Positions 44,630 through 54,945 of a stretch of 64,000 nt of DNA are shown piece after piece. Positions within the stretch are counted from its first letter, which is position 1, and each line of letters opens with the position of its first letter. The notes beneath the pieces were generated by a model that worked only from the letters and a program-made list of their open reading frames with translations, was not told where the DNA came from and searched no databases. This DNA comes from Brachycybe producta (Eukaryota > Arthropoda > Diplopoda > Playtdesmida > Andrognathidae): positions 15,290,842 to 15,354,841 of the forward strand of contig JAUPFP010000001.1 of assembly GCA_036925085.1 (NCBI GenBank), read 5' to 3'. The translations under genes were made by a program, and so were the position numbers.

Positions 44630-45510
44630 CAGAAGATTTCATTCGAAATCTTAGAAATCAAAAAGAGGATCTTCAAGAGAAACTCCTGAAGAAGGGGCCA
44701 GCAAAACTACACCTGGTCCAGAACCTCGTGTTGGATCCAAAGAAAGCTGCAATCGTCGAGGTCAATGCTCCTGATGATCTACAAGAAGGTAGTCTCCAGT
44801 TCATCGACTCGTGCGAAAGCACGCTCCAACAGAGAGGAATCAAAGTTTTTCCTGGGATCGTTGAAGGAAGAGGAAAGTCTATCCTTCAAATCCAAATCTT
44901 CAATCCATTTGGACAGGTTATTCACCTTGGAGCCAGAGAAGCGGTCGCAGAGATCGAGGACATCATCACAGCTCTTGATGTGCCTGTGGGCCCCTCGATC
45001 TACAAAATTGAAACTCAGAATGATTCAGTGACAGTCAAAGACACTGTCAAATTTCAAGACAGTCTCAGTCTTAATGTCAATCCGAATCGTCCGAGAGGAG
45101 CGAATGGCGATTCGGAAGCTTCTCGGAGAATTCAGAGATATTTTTGCCTTCAAGAACTCCGACTTGAAAGAGACAAACTTAACGAAACACGTGATTGACA
45201 CGGGTAAAAACCCGCCGGTTCGATAACAGCCCCACGGCGTACTTCACCTGCTCAGAGAGAGATCATCAAATCGACACTACGTGATATGTTGGATGCCGGC
45301 ATCGTAAGCCCATCCAAAAGTCCGTTGTCAAGAAAAAGAATGGTCAACATCGATTCTGTATCGATTATCACAAACTCAATGCTCAAACCAAATCTGACCA
45401 ATATCCGTTACCACGGATCGATGACGCTTTCTACTCCCTTTCTGGAGCCACAATTTTTGCAACCTTGGATTTAATATCAGGTTGCTGGCAATTTCCGGTG
45501 GAAGAAAGAG
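44630..45510 (+). pseudogene. Ty3/gypsy linker and RT N-terminus, truncated
   Basis: RNQKEDLQEKLLKKGPAKL, then a long linker to 45198 (LVQNLVLDPKKAAIVEVNA). The RT start follows in shifting frames: HVIDTGKNPPVR, MLDAGIVSPSKSPLS, DYHKLNAQTKSDQYPLPRID, ATLDLISGYWQFPVEER. It is cut at about 45510, before the catalytic YLDD box, where gag sequence of another gypsy family begins. The chimeric join suggests recombination between elements. Confidence 0.8.
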
Positions 45511-45690
45511 ATTGAGTTGCTATGAGTAGCAGATTCAGTTCTGGCAATCAGGCTCGTGTCTGCTTCTCTGAATTTGAGACAAAGCAGGGTACGCACGAGT
45601 CTATGCAAGCAAGAATGCTTGCATAGACTCGTGCAGTTCTCGTGTGGTTCTTTGAGCTGTCAGAACGTGTGTCTCCGGGAAAAAACTAGA
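45511..45690 (+). pseudogene. Gag fragment of the TGTGGCAACC gypsy family with inserted hairpin
   Basis: SSRFSSGNQARVCFSEFETK and FFELSERVS match the minus-strand gag at 21220-21310. A perfect 19-bp inverted duplication sits between them at 45593-45634, replacing a short stretch of the normal gag. After 45690 similarity to that gag stops. Confidence 0.75.
45593..45634. repeat. Perfect hairpin, 19-bp stem, 4-base loop
   Basis: GCACGAGTCTATGCAAGCA, loop AGAA, then the exact reverse complement. The left arm is ordinary gag sequence, so the right arm is a local inverted copy. Confidence 0.9.
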
Positions 45691-48377
45691 GTTGTCAACT
45701 CATGGATGCCTGGGGATGCCGAGCTGTTGGAGTCGGAAGGCTCCCCATCACTTACAGGGCATGAAGCGGCTGACACCGATGGTGAATCGATGGGTTCTCC
45801 GTCGGCAGAGGCTGTGGATAGTCCGTAACCAGCCCATTCGACACTGACGGGTGTCGGAGCCTTCTTGGGCAGGTATCTGCAGTCTCCATCCAGGGAAACG
45901 GCTGCTACCACTGTTCAGTCGGTGGTGGCGGTAGTGTGGCAACCTGGTCTGCTCCAACTTTAATTTTGATGGAGCAGACGAATTTCTCTATGGTGGTCTG
46001 CCTGACAGCTACAGTAGGCTGTTGGGACGGACGCCATTTTGGTGCCAGCAGACCTCTCACCATGAAGTCTATGGGTGAGAGGTCAGAAGTGACCTCTGTC
46101 CCCTCCAGGTGGAGTTGCCTGGAGGTTTCCTGTGGCCTAGTCAACCACAGGATCTGGGCAGTTGGTTGTAGGCTGTACAGAGGACTAGACCTGTGGGTGG
46201 AGGTCAGGGAGACCTCCACTGTCCAGCATCTGGATTCATCTTTTGTGCCTTTGGCCTGTTGGCTACTTTGCCTTTTTGTATATTTATGGGGGCTTGGCTG
46301 GATAAGGTATCCAGCCAAGTTGTGTAAATATTGTTACTGCCTTATCATCATACATCGTATGTGTGAATTAAACACTTTTTCATCTTTTACTTTGTGTGTC
46401 CGTGTCATTTCTTGGGGAAGTACCGCGGAGGGTGGGTTGTCCGGTAAGGGGAACAACACCACCGTCTTTCCGACTTGTTTCGGCCGGTCTTCGTGTCGGC
46501 TTGCGGTAGAACCGGAGTTCTACTGCGATATTCTCGGCGTGGCGGCGTGGTTTTTCGTCGTGTCCGTCGTGGGTGGCTCCTGGAGCCGACACAACCCGGG
46601 GAGCACCGTGTGGGAGACGGCTACGGGTACGGTCCCGTCCCCGTAAGGAGCCGGTTAAGCGGTAAGTTTTAGTCCTTTTTGGGGTGAACTTACTGGGGTT
46701 ATTGTGACGGTCCGGCGGGACGTTACAGTAGTTTCTCTGGCTGGTGAAACTACAGAGGTGGGTGCAGATGGTGGAAAAGCGGCTCCCGGTGTGGTAACCG
46801 TTAGTACCACAGAACCCGCATCTCCGTCTGTCCGCCACCTCCTAGATTGGTCTAGGGTGGTGGAGGACAGTGAGGATGTTTCCTTGGGAGCATCCTTGGT
46901 CATTGACACGGAGATGAAGGTGGAACCAACCATGGATTCGGTAGTGGATACCTCGAAGTTGTGGCGGAGTCGCGACCGCTCTTCAGAGTCTGACAGGAGT
47001 AGTGCGACGTCCGTGGGTAAACCGTGTAGTACGGGATCTCATGGAGTTCTCCCAGCCATTCCAATGTCTTTGGAGGTCATGGCTGAAACCCCAGCCGAAG
47101 AAGAAGTCAGCTTGGATTGGTTAAATGAAATGAGTCGGGCCATGGTCCAGGAAGGTGGCTTCCTGGCCGGGGACCGACAATATTTCATCGGGGAGATTAC
47201 CACTGTGCAAGTGAGGAAGGACGGCACCAAGAGGCGTAAAAAGAAGTCCAGAGCCGCACGAATCATGGCTAGAGCGAAGGCTCTTGCAGAGTAAGACCTG
47301 GCTGAAAGCCCGCGAGGAGGCATTGAAGAAGTTCATGCCTGCTGTGGGTCTTCCAGCCGAAACTCTCACCCACCCTGACGGTTGTCCAGGGGCTGTTTTG
47401 GGTCCGCCTGAAGAAGTAGCTGGATGCTCCAGCTGGCAGTCGGACAATCCCAATAGGAACTGGCGAGCGGAGAAGGCTGCACAGCCTCCAGTCCCCACTC
47501 CTAGTAAACTGGGAAAACCTGCTTGCTCGTACCGTAGGTGCACGTGAGCGACAGAAGTTTGAGCAGCAAAATGCGGAGTTTGCTTCCCTGCAGGAAGCTC
47601 CAGCCCGGGGACCGCTCAGCACAAGGGAACCTCCTGTCGGTCGTGCTGTTGCACCAATTGCGAGCGCCACAACAGCTGTTAGCCAGCAGTGAATCGCCCA
47701 GAGGGGGGATGCAGGCTTTCAATGCACCAGCCCATGGTGCGGTAGCCAAAGCTGTTGGTGGTCAGCTGAATCTTGCACCGAAGAAACCCCTCCTTCGGGA
47801 CAGGCAGGGAAGGTTTGTCTCTGCACAGTTAACCTCGACTGCCACTTCAGCTGAGGGTGCTTCCTCGAAGCAAAGGACGGCTCCGGCCGGAAAACCTTCG
47901 GAGTCAGAGAGGGCGAAGGGGGCTAACCACCTGCCTATGCCTGACTGGCCCGGTAAGTTGTCGGGGTCAGTTAAGTCTGACACAATGCACAGTAAACCTT
48001 CCTCTCACGGGAAGAAAAAGAAAAAGGACAAAAAGTCCAAGCATAAGAGGAAGGGGAGTCCGACACAATCCAATAGTAGGTGCCAGGGAGCTGAAAGTGG
48101 AGGTGTTGTGGTGGAAGAGGAGTCCTGGCATGCTAAGGTAAGCATGCCGGCCGGGAATCAGCCGATCCATACCTGTCCCGCTGAGGCGCCGCAGATAGAT
48201 GGTAGGTTGATGCGCGACATTTTGGTTGGCATGCCTCCATCCTCTCCGAAGGTGAATGCAGAATCGAACCTGCAGGTTCCATTGGTGGGAACCGTCCATC
48301 GTGTGACTTTGCCCTTACCTAGGGGTGAAGGAACCTTGATGGGAGGAGTCAGTGTTCCCCAACACGTGATCCCGTGA
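45691..48377 (+). pseudogene. Unrecognised GC-rich coding block, split by a solo LTR
   Basis: Long GC-rich stretch with protein-like frames: PGDAELLESEGSPSLTGHEA (45708 on), a TAA at 45826, then GVGAFLGRYLQSPSRETAA up to 45934. After the LTR at 45935-46727 the same frame resumes VVSLAGETTEVGADGG, VRKDGTKRRKKKSRAARIM, stopping at 47293. It goes on in other frames: WLKAREEALKKFMPAV (47284), GARERQKFEQQNAEFASL (about 47550), then 47700-48377 with HGKKKKKDKKSKHKRKGSP, a nuclear-localisation-like basic run. Rich in Ser, Glu, Lys and Pro, largely disordered. I recognise no domain. It is bounded by gypsy gag and a gypsy LTR, so it is probably an accessory frame of a non-autonomous element or a captured host sequence. 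Confidence 0.5.
45935..46727 (+). repeat. Solo LTR with GTAG target duplication
   Basis: 793 bp beginning TGTGGCAACCTGGTCTGCTC and ending GGCGGGACGTTACA. GTAG occurs at 45931-45934 and 46728-46731. Removing it plus one GTAG joins the open frame on the two sides exactly. Confidence 0.9.
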
Positions 48378-48502
48378 CCCCCAAGTGGGGGTACAACCTT
48401 CTATCCGGGGTGAAGCGGTGGGGTCTTTGAGTCCCTAGGACCGAAAATGTCGACCTCTCTTAGGCTTGTGTCTAAGGAACGGCGTATTGGTGCGATACCC
48501 CC

Positions 48503-49189
48503 GTGTTCAGATGCGAGGTGTATCTGAATAACCGACTTGGTCTGTGGCAGGACCAGCCGGGATTGGAGGGTTACCAATACCATGGCTATTACTGTAGGAA
48601 AGAGCCACTTCTAGAGCTGTGGGTAGCAAAGCTACCACCATACAACATGAACCACATTGTTGCGTTCAGTTGTGAGGGTTTACCGGTAGTAGTGGTTGTG
48701 AACCCGGTCCAACAAGTGTTCAGTATTGTGGATGTAATGGGACTAGATGCCGAGATAGGATAGCTATCCTGGCATGCAGCCCCATTCATCCAACGCTTGT
48801 TGGGATGTGACCTAGAAGGTATTGCTAGACAGTCTGTAACTGAGCCACTACCAGGGGCTACGATCATGCCCACCGTCACCATCGTAGACCTTCTAACTAG
48901 CCGGGTGCTGAGAAGGCGCCCGCAGCTCCAAGAAATTCCTTTCGAGGAATTGTTTTGGAGAAAACCCGTCTTAGGGAGACGGCCTTCAATCCTGATCTTG
49001 GGTGGCGTAACACTCAGGTGTGCTCGTGGTGGGCACACCGGTGGCCAGCGGAGTGGTTGGGCTCCACTCGCACTCCACTGCCAGGGAAGCCATCTGGACC
49101 CTAAGTGGTCAGGTTTGCAGGAGCAGTCCTGGCTGGCTCGACCTACCTGTTCCTGGGGCAGAACGGGGAAGTTGAGAGGATTGTGGCAA
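48503..49189 (+). pseudogene. Continuation of the unrecognised block up to the LTR
   Basis: 48503-48763 reads FRCEVYLNNRLGLWQDQPG, NMNHIVAFSCEGLPVVVVV, VFSIVDVMGLDAEIG; 48797-49219 reads LGCDLEGIARQSVTEPLPG, PTVTIVDLLTSRVLRRRPQL, FEELFWRKPVLGRRPSIL. The last codons run into the LTR. It is more hydrophobic and better ordered than the upstream block and could be a separate domain. No family recognised. A purine-rich GGGGAAGTTGAGAGGA just before the LTR could be the polypurine tract. Confidence 0.4.
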
Positions 49190-49860
49190 CCTGGTCTGCT
49201 CAATCAAATTTTTGATTGAGCAGACAAACTCCCTATGGTGGTCTATCTGACAGCATGCAGTAGGCTGTTGGGTCGGACACCATTTTTGTGACAGAAGACC
49301 TCTCACCATTGGAGTCAATGGGTGAGAGGTCAGAAGTGACCACTGCCACCTCCAGGTGGAGTTACCTTGAGGTATAAATGGTCTAGTCAGCCATTTGTTC
49401 TGGGCAGTGTGTTGTGGGGACTGAAGAAGACATCCATGCTAGAGGCCAAGGAGGCCTCCATTGTTCTTTGTGTGGGGCTTTTGTTTGTTTTGCTTTTCAT
49501 GGGGCTTGGCTGGTCGGAATTGACTAGCCAAGTTGTGTGAATTAAGATTACCACTGCTCTTGCTTTACTCAGTAAGTGTGATTAAATATCGTTTTAATTT
49601 ATTAACTTACCGTGTCGTGTCGTTATTGGGGAATGCGTGGGGTGGTGGGAATTCTACGGGGTTTCCACCATCCCATTTCGGCGTGTTTAGGTCGGTGACT
49701 TGCGTTGTATCGTGGTGGAGGAGGTTCCACTGCGATATTCTCGTTGTGACGGCGGATCGTCCGGTAGTCGATGTGACCCAGACTAACCATGGAGAGGGCT
49801 GCTACGGGTACAATCCCGTCCCCATTTGGAGTCTGGAGCCGGATAAGTTTTCGTCAAAAG
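49190..49860 (+). repeat. LTR, probable 3' LTR with a truncated end
   Basis: Begins TGTGGCAACCTGGTCTGCTC after a purine-rich tract. It shares the CTCACCATTGGAGTCAATGG block with the LTR at 22125-22796 and ends near GGATAAGTTTTCG rather than in the usual GTTACA. Closest relative here is the minus-strand LTR at 22125. Confidence 0.78.
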
Positions 49861-49911
49861 GAGCATGGCTATGAAAGAGGCCAATAGAAATAGAACAAGA
49901 CTATGGAAGAT

Positions 49912-50000
49912 GCCGACGCCTTGGTGGCACAATGGGATTATCTCCGATTGCGGTGTTGGGGGTCCCGGGTTTGAATCCTGGTACAGGCATGGTTGTTTGT
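49912..50000 (+). repeat. tRNA-derived SINE head
   Basis: A tRNA-like stretch 49918-49989 with A box TGGCACAATGGG (49925-49936) and B box GGTTTGAATCC (49968-49978). The 5' and 3' ends can partly pair (GCCTTG with CAGGC), but the anticodon arm is poor, so a SINE is likelier than a tRNA gene. It ends just before a host exon. Confidence 0.6.
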
Positions 50001-50062
50001 GTGTCTTCACCTTCAAGAGGAAACCACTGCATTTCACCTTTCCCGAGTATGCAGCAACTTAC

Positions 50063-50117
50063 ACTTGCTGTGAAACCAGTCCGTGGACTGCATGACTTAT
50101 CATCATGGAGGATATCA
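50063..50117 (-). CDS. Host gene exon (55 nt)
   Basis: A strong acceptor (CTATTTCTATTCCTTGCAG) and donor GTAAGTTG. One base completes the split codon, then DILHDDKSCSPRTGFTAS, ending in phase 0. A second frame is also open, with a donor 2 nt upstream, so the frame rests on phase agreement with the neighbours. It lies immediately beyond a tRNA-like SINE. Confidence 0.62.
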
Positions 50118-50164
50118 CTGCAAGGAATAGAAATAGAGTCAGGGGGTACTAAGCAATAATATAG

Positions 50165-50734
50165 TGATATAATCTATGAAAAATATGAAAGCTAAAAATA
50201 AATACATGTTTTATGGGATAAATATAAAAGAAATTCTTTTGCAAATTTAAAATGCTTTGTCATAATTTTCAGTTCCCATCACATGTTTTGTAGTTTTGAT
50301 GTAATGTATTAAAATTAAGTTAAATAAAAATATTACATAAACAAGTCCAAAACTATTTATTAAAAAAGAACTATTACTGTGGAAAAAAATCAAGTAAAGT
50401 AATACAATATTTAATTGTTATTTGCAAATACAAGTTTTTATTGAAAAAATTCTCTGTATATTCTTAAAATATTCTTAAAAAAAATGTTTTTATTTTTTAA
50501 AAAAAATGTATTACATATAAAAAAATATAAAGAAAAAAATAAAAATAAATTGAAACTTTATTTAAAAAAAATTATTGTATATAAAAAATACGTAAAAAAA
50601 ATCAATATAAATTGAAGCTTTATTTAAAAAAAATATATGTATTTATATATATAAAAAATATGAACATTACATATAAACATTATGAAAAAAGATAAAAATA
50701 TTGAAAAAATATAAAAAAAATTAAAATCTTAGTT
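50165..50734. other. Very AT-rich intron
   Basis: Runs of A and T with repeated ATATAAAAAATA and GAAGCTTTATTTAAAAAA-like units; no coding content. Confidence 0.5.
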
Positions 50735-51005
50735 AGCTCTTTTTTCTTTATTTCTTCACAGAGTTCTTTTGTGGCAGCCATTGCTGCCATCTCTTCGTTT
50801 GTCCATATTTCATCCTCCCAGTTTTCGGTGAAACAGTTTTCTTTTTCTACACTGAAATCAACAGTGGAGGCATCTTAACAGTCCATTGTATTGCCTGTAT
50901 TTTTCATTTGTCCCTCTTGGCTAGACCCTATGGCACCTGTGTTGGTTTCTGACATATTATTAGTAGCTGGCTTTGCAGAGTTATCTGCATCTCCTACTAC
51001 TAGCA
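50735..51005 (-). pseudogene. Coding-like segment with one in-frame stop
   Basis: The minus strand reads GDADNSAKPATNNMSETNTG, GSSQEGQMKNTGNTMDC, then TAA, then DASTVDFSVEKENCFTENWE and DEIWTNEEMAAMAATKELCE. Composition is acidic and protein-like and a TTTGCTAG acceptor precedes it. Its phase does not fit the exons on either side, so I leave it out of the host gene. It may be an alternative exon, a decayed exon or a TE remnant. Confidence 0.4.
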
Positions 51006-51092
51006 AAGATTAATTATATTAAATTGCAACCAAGAGGTAAAAAATATTTTTTTTAAAATGGGAATGCATTTTTTTTTATATTTACCTTTTAC

Positions 51093-51157
51093 TGACTTAA
51101 TGTCTCTGGCTCCATTGACTTCCATGTTTTACTTGTCTGGATAGTACTGGATTGTAC
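51093..51157 (-). CDS. Host gene exon (phase 0 to 2)
   Basis: Acceptor TTTTTGTTTTTAG; 65 nt reading VQSSTIQTSKTWKSMEPETLS plus two bases. The donor GTAAAAG is weaker than a nearby GTAAAT, but using the latter would add an in-frame TAA. The chosen donor gives the phase required by the next exon. This is the least certain exon of the set together with its partner at 50063. Confidence 0.55.
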
Positions 51158-51379
51158 CTAAAAACAAAAATGCATCCCCTTTTATGCAAAAATTATTTTT
51201 TTACCTCTTGAATGCAATTGAATAGAATTAATAATTTTTCTCATTTATCATTGTCATTGCACATTCACTAAATTTATTTTTTAAAAGAAGCAATATATAA
51301 AACCATTAATTTTTCATAGAATAAAATGGGTAACTCAATAATAGTCATTTGAAAATTCAAACTGTTTTTTTCATTAAAC

Positions 51380-51600
51380 AAGAAAAGAAAAGAATAGTAA
51401 ACTTTTTATCATGATTTGTAAAACAGCAGGTGGTATCATAGTCACGATTTGATTTCTTTCTCTTTATAAAATAAGGTGAGGTAAAAAAAAACTGGGTGAA
51501 GACATTTTTTTTCTATCCAGCAGTGTTATTGAAGAAAATGTGTTGTTCTTCCTGTTATGATGTAGAAATGAGGTGCTTTATAGTAGGCTATGCCAGAAAA
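51380..51600 (+). repeat. Dispersed repeat R, copy 1
   Basis: Diverged copy with ACAGCAGGTGGTATCATAG, TTCTTTCTCTTTATAA and CCTGTTATGATGTAG landmarks. Confidence 0.6.
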
Positions 51601-51639
51601 GCATAGTCAAAATTTCAACATTATAATTTATTTTGATTC

Positions 51640-51935
51640 ATAGAATTAACTTACCTTCCATTTACAAACTAATACCAAAACAAATGAGTCGTGACAACAA
51701 GTTTTTTTATCATCACAAGCAGGTGGTATCATGAAGTTTTAAACTTCTTTCACTTTAACAATGAGAAGCAAAAATACTGGGTCAAAGTTTTTTCTTTGTT
51801 ATGATGAAGCATTAACAATAGGTTAGTTTTCCTGCTATGGCCCAGAAATGACCCGATCATAGTCTATGAGAGATTGTAATGTGGTGTGGAAAATGTGTAT
51901 TCTATGGGAAAAAGTGTAGTTAAAATCTGAATATA
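51640..51935 (+). repeat. Dispersed repeat R, copy 2
   Basis: CAAGCAGGTGGTATCATGAA, AACTTCTTTCACTTTAAC, TTATGATGAAGCATTAACAA, ATGGCCCAGAAATGACC. A (TA)n tract and an LTR follow. Confidence 0.75.
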
Positions 51936-51954
51936 TATATATATATATATATAT

Positions 51955-52916
51955 TGTGACGGACCTTTTTCCACTAGTAGAATCTGCTCTTTTAAGTTAA
52001 TACAAGCGAGTTTACACTCGTATTGATAGTGAGTGGCTAGGTCACTAATTCTACTGGCCCGGGAGGACTAGACCAATATAACGTCTATTTTATGTCCTCA
52101 CTAGTCTCTGGCAAAAGACTTCACAGTCTTGAGGATCTTTAATCTCTGTATCTCTCGGACTTTTGTCCGTAAATCTGCCCTAAGAATCGTGCAAAAATAC
52201 TTACTCTCTTGCGTTGCAGGTTTGCACCTGTTAGGACCTCGAAGTATCCAAAAAGGTGAAGAGCTGCAATGTAATGATGAAAATCGCGTTCAGGAATATC
52301 CAACGCGAAAAGAATAACATTCAAAAAACACCACTGGTTTAGTTAAAGTAAAATATGTGTTTTATTCCGTAGATAAAACATAAAACAAATCGAACTGGTA
52401 TTAAATCACAACACATAAAAATATCACTTGAAAAATAATGATCAAAAGAATTAACTTGAAATCTATCCCAATTTGGGCATAGATTCTCTGTTTTAGAAAA
52501 TGCTGTAAAAATGCTTAAATTACATACAAAACACAAAAAGAGGATACTGAGAACACTTTCTCAGTATCCCCTGATTGGGCAAAAACAAAAGTAAAAACCA
52601 AACTGGCCAATCAAAAACGATTGACCAGTGGTCACCAACATATTAGAGATGAGTCACCTTTTTAATTAAAAGGGGAAAACGTAAACTTCAAATTAAAGTG
52701 ATAAGAATCCACTCATGTGGAAGGATAATACAATGGTAAAGAGGGGAGAACGATAAGGTCAAGCTAAAAATAGAATCTGGGTCAATCGGTACCTATGAGT
52801 ACCGAGTGGCCCAGAAGCTCAAACAAATACAGAATACAAGGTGTAAGTAAAGTTAAGGAACCCTAAACAAAAAAAACGGCGCTAATTTAATAAAATGGCG
52901 GGCCCCAAATGTCTCA
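51955..52916 (-). repeat. Solo LTR, full-length reference copy
   Basis: 962 bp; the minus strand begins TGAGACATTTGGGGCCCG and ends AAAGGTCCGTCACA. It carries AATAAAACA (about 52365) as poly(A) signal. Same family as the LTR of the plus-strand gypsy element at 40471-41154 and the short copy at 10102-10489. It lies at the end of a (TA)n tract. A target duplication (ATAT) is possible but ambiguous in this sequence. Confidence 0.82.
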
Positions 52917-52924
52917 AATATGAA

Positions 52925-53225
52925 ATAAAATTTCTTACCTTCTATACACAAAACAACAAAGTCGTGAAAACAATTTTTTATCCTCACAGCAGGTGGTATC
53001 ATGAAGTTTCAAACTTCTTTCTCTTTTACGATAAGAGGTAAAAAACTGGGTCAAAGTTGTTTTTTCTCTGTTATGATGAAGCATTAGCAAGCTGGGCCTG
53101 TTATGGCCCAGAAATACCTCTATGTAAGTCTATGGGAAATTGGAATGTGGTGATGAAAATGTGCATCCAATGGTAGTGTATGGGGAAAAGTGGCCCAAAA
53201 ATGAGTTTTACTATACTACTTACAC
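52925..53225 (+). repeat. Dispersed repeat R, copy 3
   Basis: CACAGCAGGTGGTATCATGA, AAACTTCTTTCTCTTTTA, ATACCTCTATGTAAGTCTAT and GAGTTTTACTATACTACTT. It is the copy most similar to the inverted one at 33041-33262. Confidence 0.75.
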
Positions 53226-53990
53226 ATATTTTAGAATACAAGTATGGTTAAAGAATACAATAGGAACATATATAAAACAAATAACGCAAATATTTTTCCG
53301 GCTATTTAAAACATCATGGCTCATCCTTTTTTTTTATAAAAACTAGCCATCCCTACCCATCTTCGCATGGTGTTTATTTCACATTGCTTATCTTCTGACA
53401 ATGTACAATAAGCGTTATTATTAAATAGTTTTTAAATTTATGTTGTGCTCAAATAAAAATGGGATAAATTACTTCAATGACATTCAGATGCTAGGATTAC
53501 CAAGTTGACTGATAATATTGGAAAACCCTGAAACACATGTAAAACTATTTTATTTCACCTACATGTATGCCATGTTTCAAGTCAAAGTTTTTAACTTGAT
53601 CTCCCACATTGCCCCTCTTTTTCTAAAAGCACCACGTTTTCCAGTGTTCTTGGCCCATTTTCACTCAAACAGTTCACGCTTTGGTCTACGTCGATTTTTA
53701 TCCATCTCACAAACAATGGGCTATGCCGAAATGTCACTAAATTCTTTCCGTGATTATACGTACAAAAATTCAAATAACGTGTAATTTTCACAAGTTCCAG
53801 TTTTTAAAAAAATCGAAAAGAAGCGTTTCACAAACTGTTCTACAAAGCATTTAAAATAATCACAATAGGAAAAATTAATCATTGTTTGATTAATTTTTCA
53901 TACTGTGTTAATTTTAAATGCTTTGTTCAAGAATAATGAACAATTATTAAAAAAAATTGGCTTCTAACTTGAAAAAAAGAAAAGACTTAC
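53226..53990. other. Intron, nothing supported
   Basis: An 88-codon plus-strand frame (53518-53784) has no recognisable family and lies antisense in the host intron; not called. Confidence 0.35.
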
Positions 53991-54074
53991 AATTCTGTAT
54001 TTCTCCATTTTCTGCTTTTGAATTTGCTGTTTAATAAAGTGACAAAACAGATCTAGATCTTCATCCATGTGAGA
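53991..54074 (-). CDS. Host gene exon (28 codons)
   Basis: Acceptor TTTCATTTTAG and donor GTAAGTC flank exactly 28 codons, phase 0 to 0. It begins SHMDEDLDLFCHF and ends with a Lys/Gln-rich helix IKQQIQKQKMEKYRI. It joins the preceding exon (phase 0) without a stop. Confidence 0.72.
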
Positions 54075-54357
54075 CTAAAATGAAAATAATAAATGAAAAA
54101 CACACATAATTAAACTGTTTCAAATCATGTATTTAAATGTGAAATATATGAAGTGAATTAATCACAGAGCCATTGTTTTCATTTGTACTATAAAAAATCG
54201 ACATTGTTAAAACTACAGCATGTGCCAAAAAATACACACACATTTTGGTTATAATTAACTACACTATGTTTATTTTCTTAAATTTAATTTCATAATTTTA
54301 TAATTAAAAGTAATTCTTACAGAAAGACTACATATAACATAGCAATACAAGTTTTAC

Positions 54358-54615
54358 GTTTAAATGATGTATTATCTCAAGTGGTGAAAATGTCGTCCAT
54401 TCTCATCAAGGCATTTCCTAACATCGGTAAGAAACTGACCTGCAAACATCAATTAACGTATCTCTTATAATTATGTGACAATTACCAGCAATTAATTTGC
54501 CGTAATTGTGTAGATATTCAAGAGATGTGTCAATTAATGTTTTCAGATCACTTTCTTACCGTGAATGGAGGACACTTTGCACACTTGTTACAATGCATCA
54601 TTTAAACATAAAGCA
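54358..54615. repeat. Imperfect palindrome of about 250 bp
   Basis: GTTTAAATGATG (54358) to CATCATTTAAAC (ending about 54608), folding around 54490. Inner arms GACAATTACCAGCAATTAA / TTTGCCGTAATTGTGT and CGGTAAGAAACTGA / TCACTTTCTTACCG pair well, with one 20-bp insertion in the left arm. Probably a small foldback MITE. Confidence 0.6.
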
Positions 54616-54945
54616 TGTATTTTTTATCTAATCTTCATTGTAACATTCACATTCATCTAGAAAATGATTAAATTCAATTCACAAAGCAAACATGTCAGTT
54701 ATTAACAAACAAAGTGCGTATGTTTTTTTTGGAACATCTTGTTTATTGGCAACCCTCTTCTGCCATAATAATCATATTGCAGGTCACTGGACATCTAAGT
54801 ATATGAGCCGATTTCACAATTTACAAACAAATTCACTTATGACATGTAAACTTGTACATTGTGTTTCACAAAATTACAAGTTATTATTAAAGTTACAAGT
54901 TATTAATTGTAAGTTAACTTTTCCATTTTCACAAGTGTTTTGTTT

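Noticed and set aside
45660..49203. Minus-strand frames antisense to the unknown block
   Set aside because: They mirror the GC-rich plus-strand frames; gag and LTR orientation favour the plus strand.
49918..49989. Functional tRNA gene
   Set aside because: The A and B boxes are good, but the anticodon stem is poor; a SINE head is more likely.
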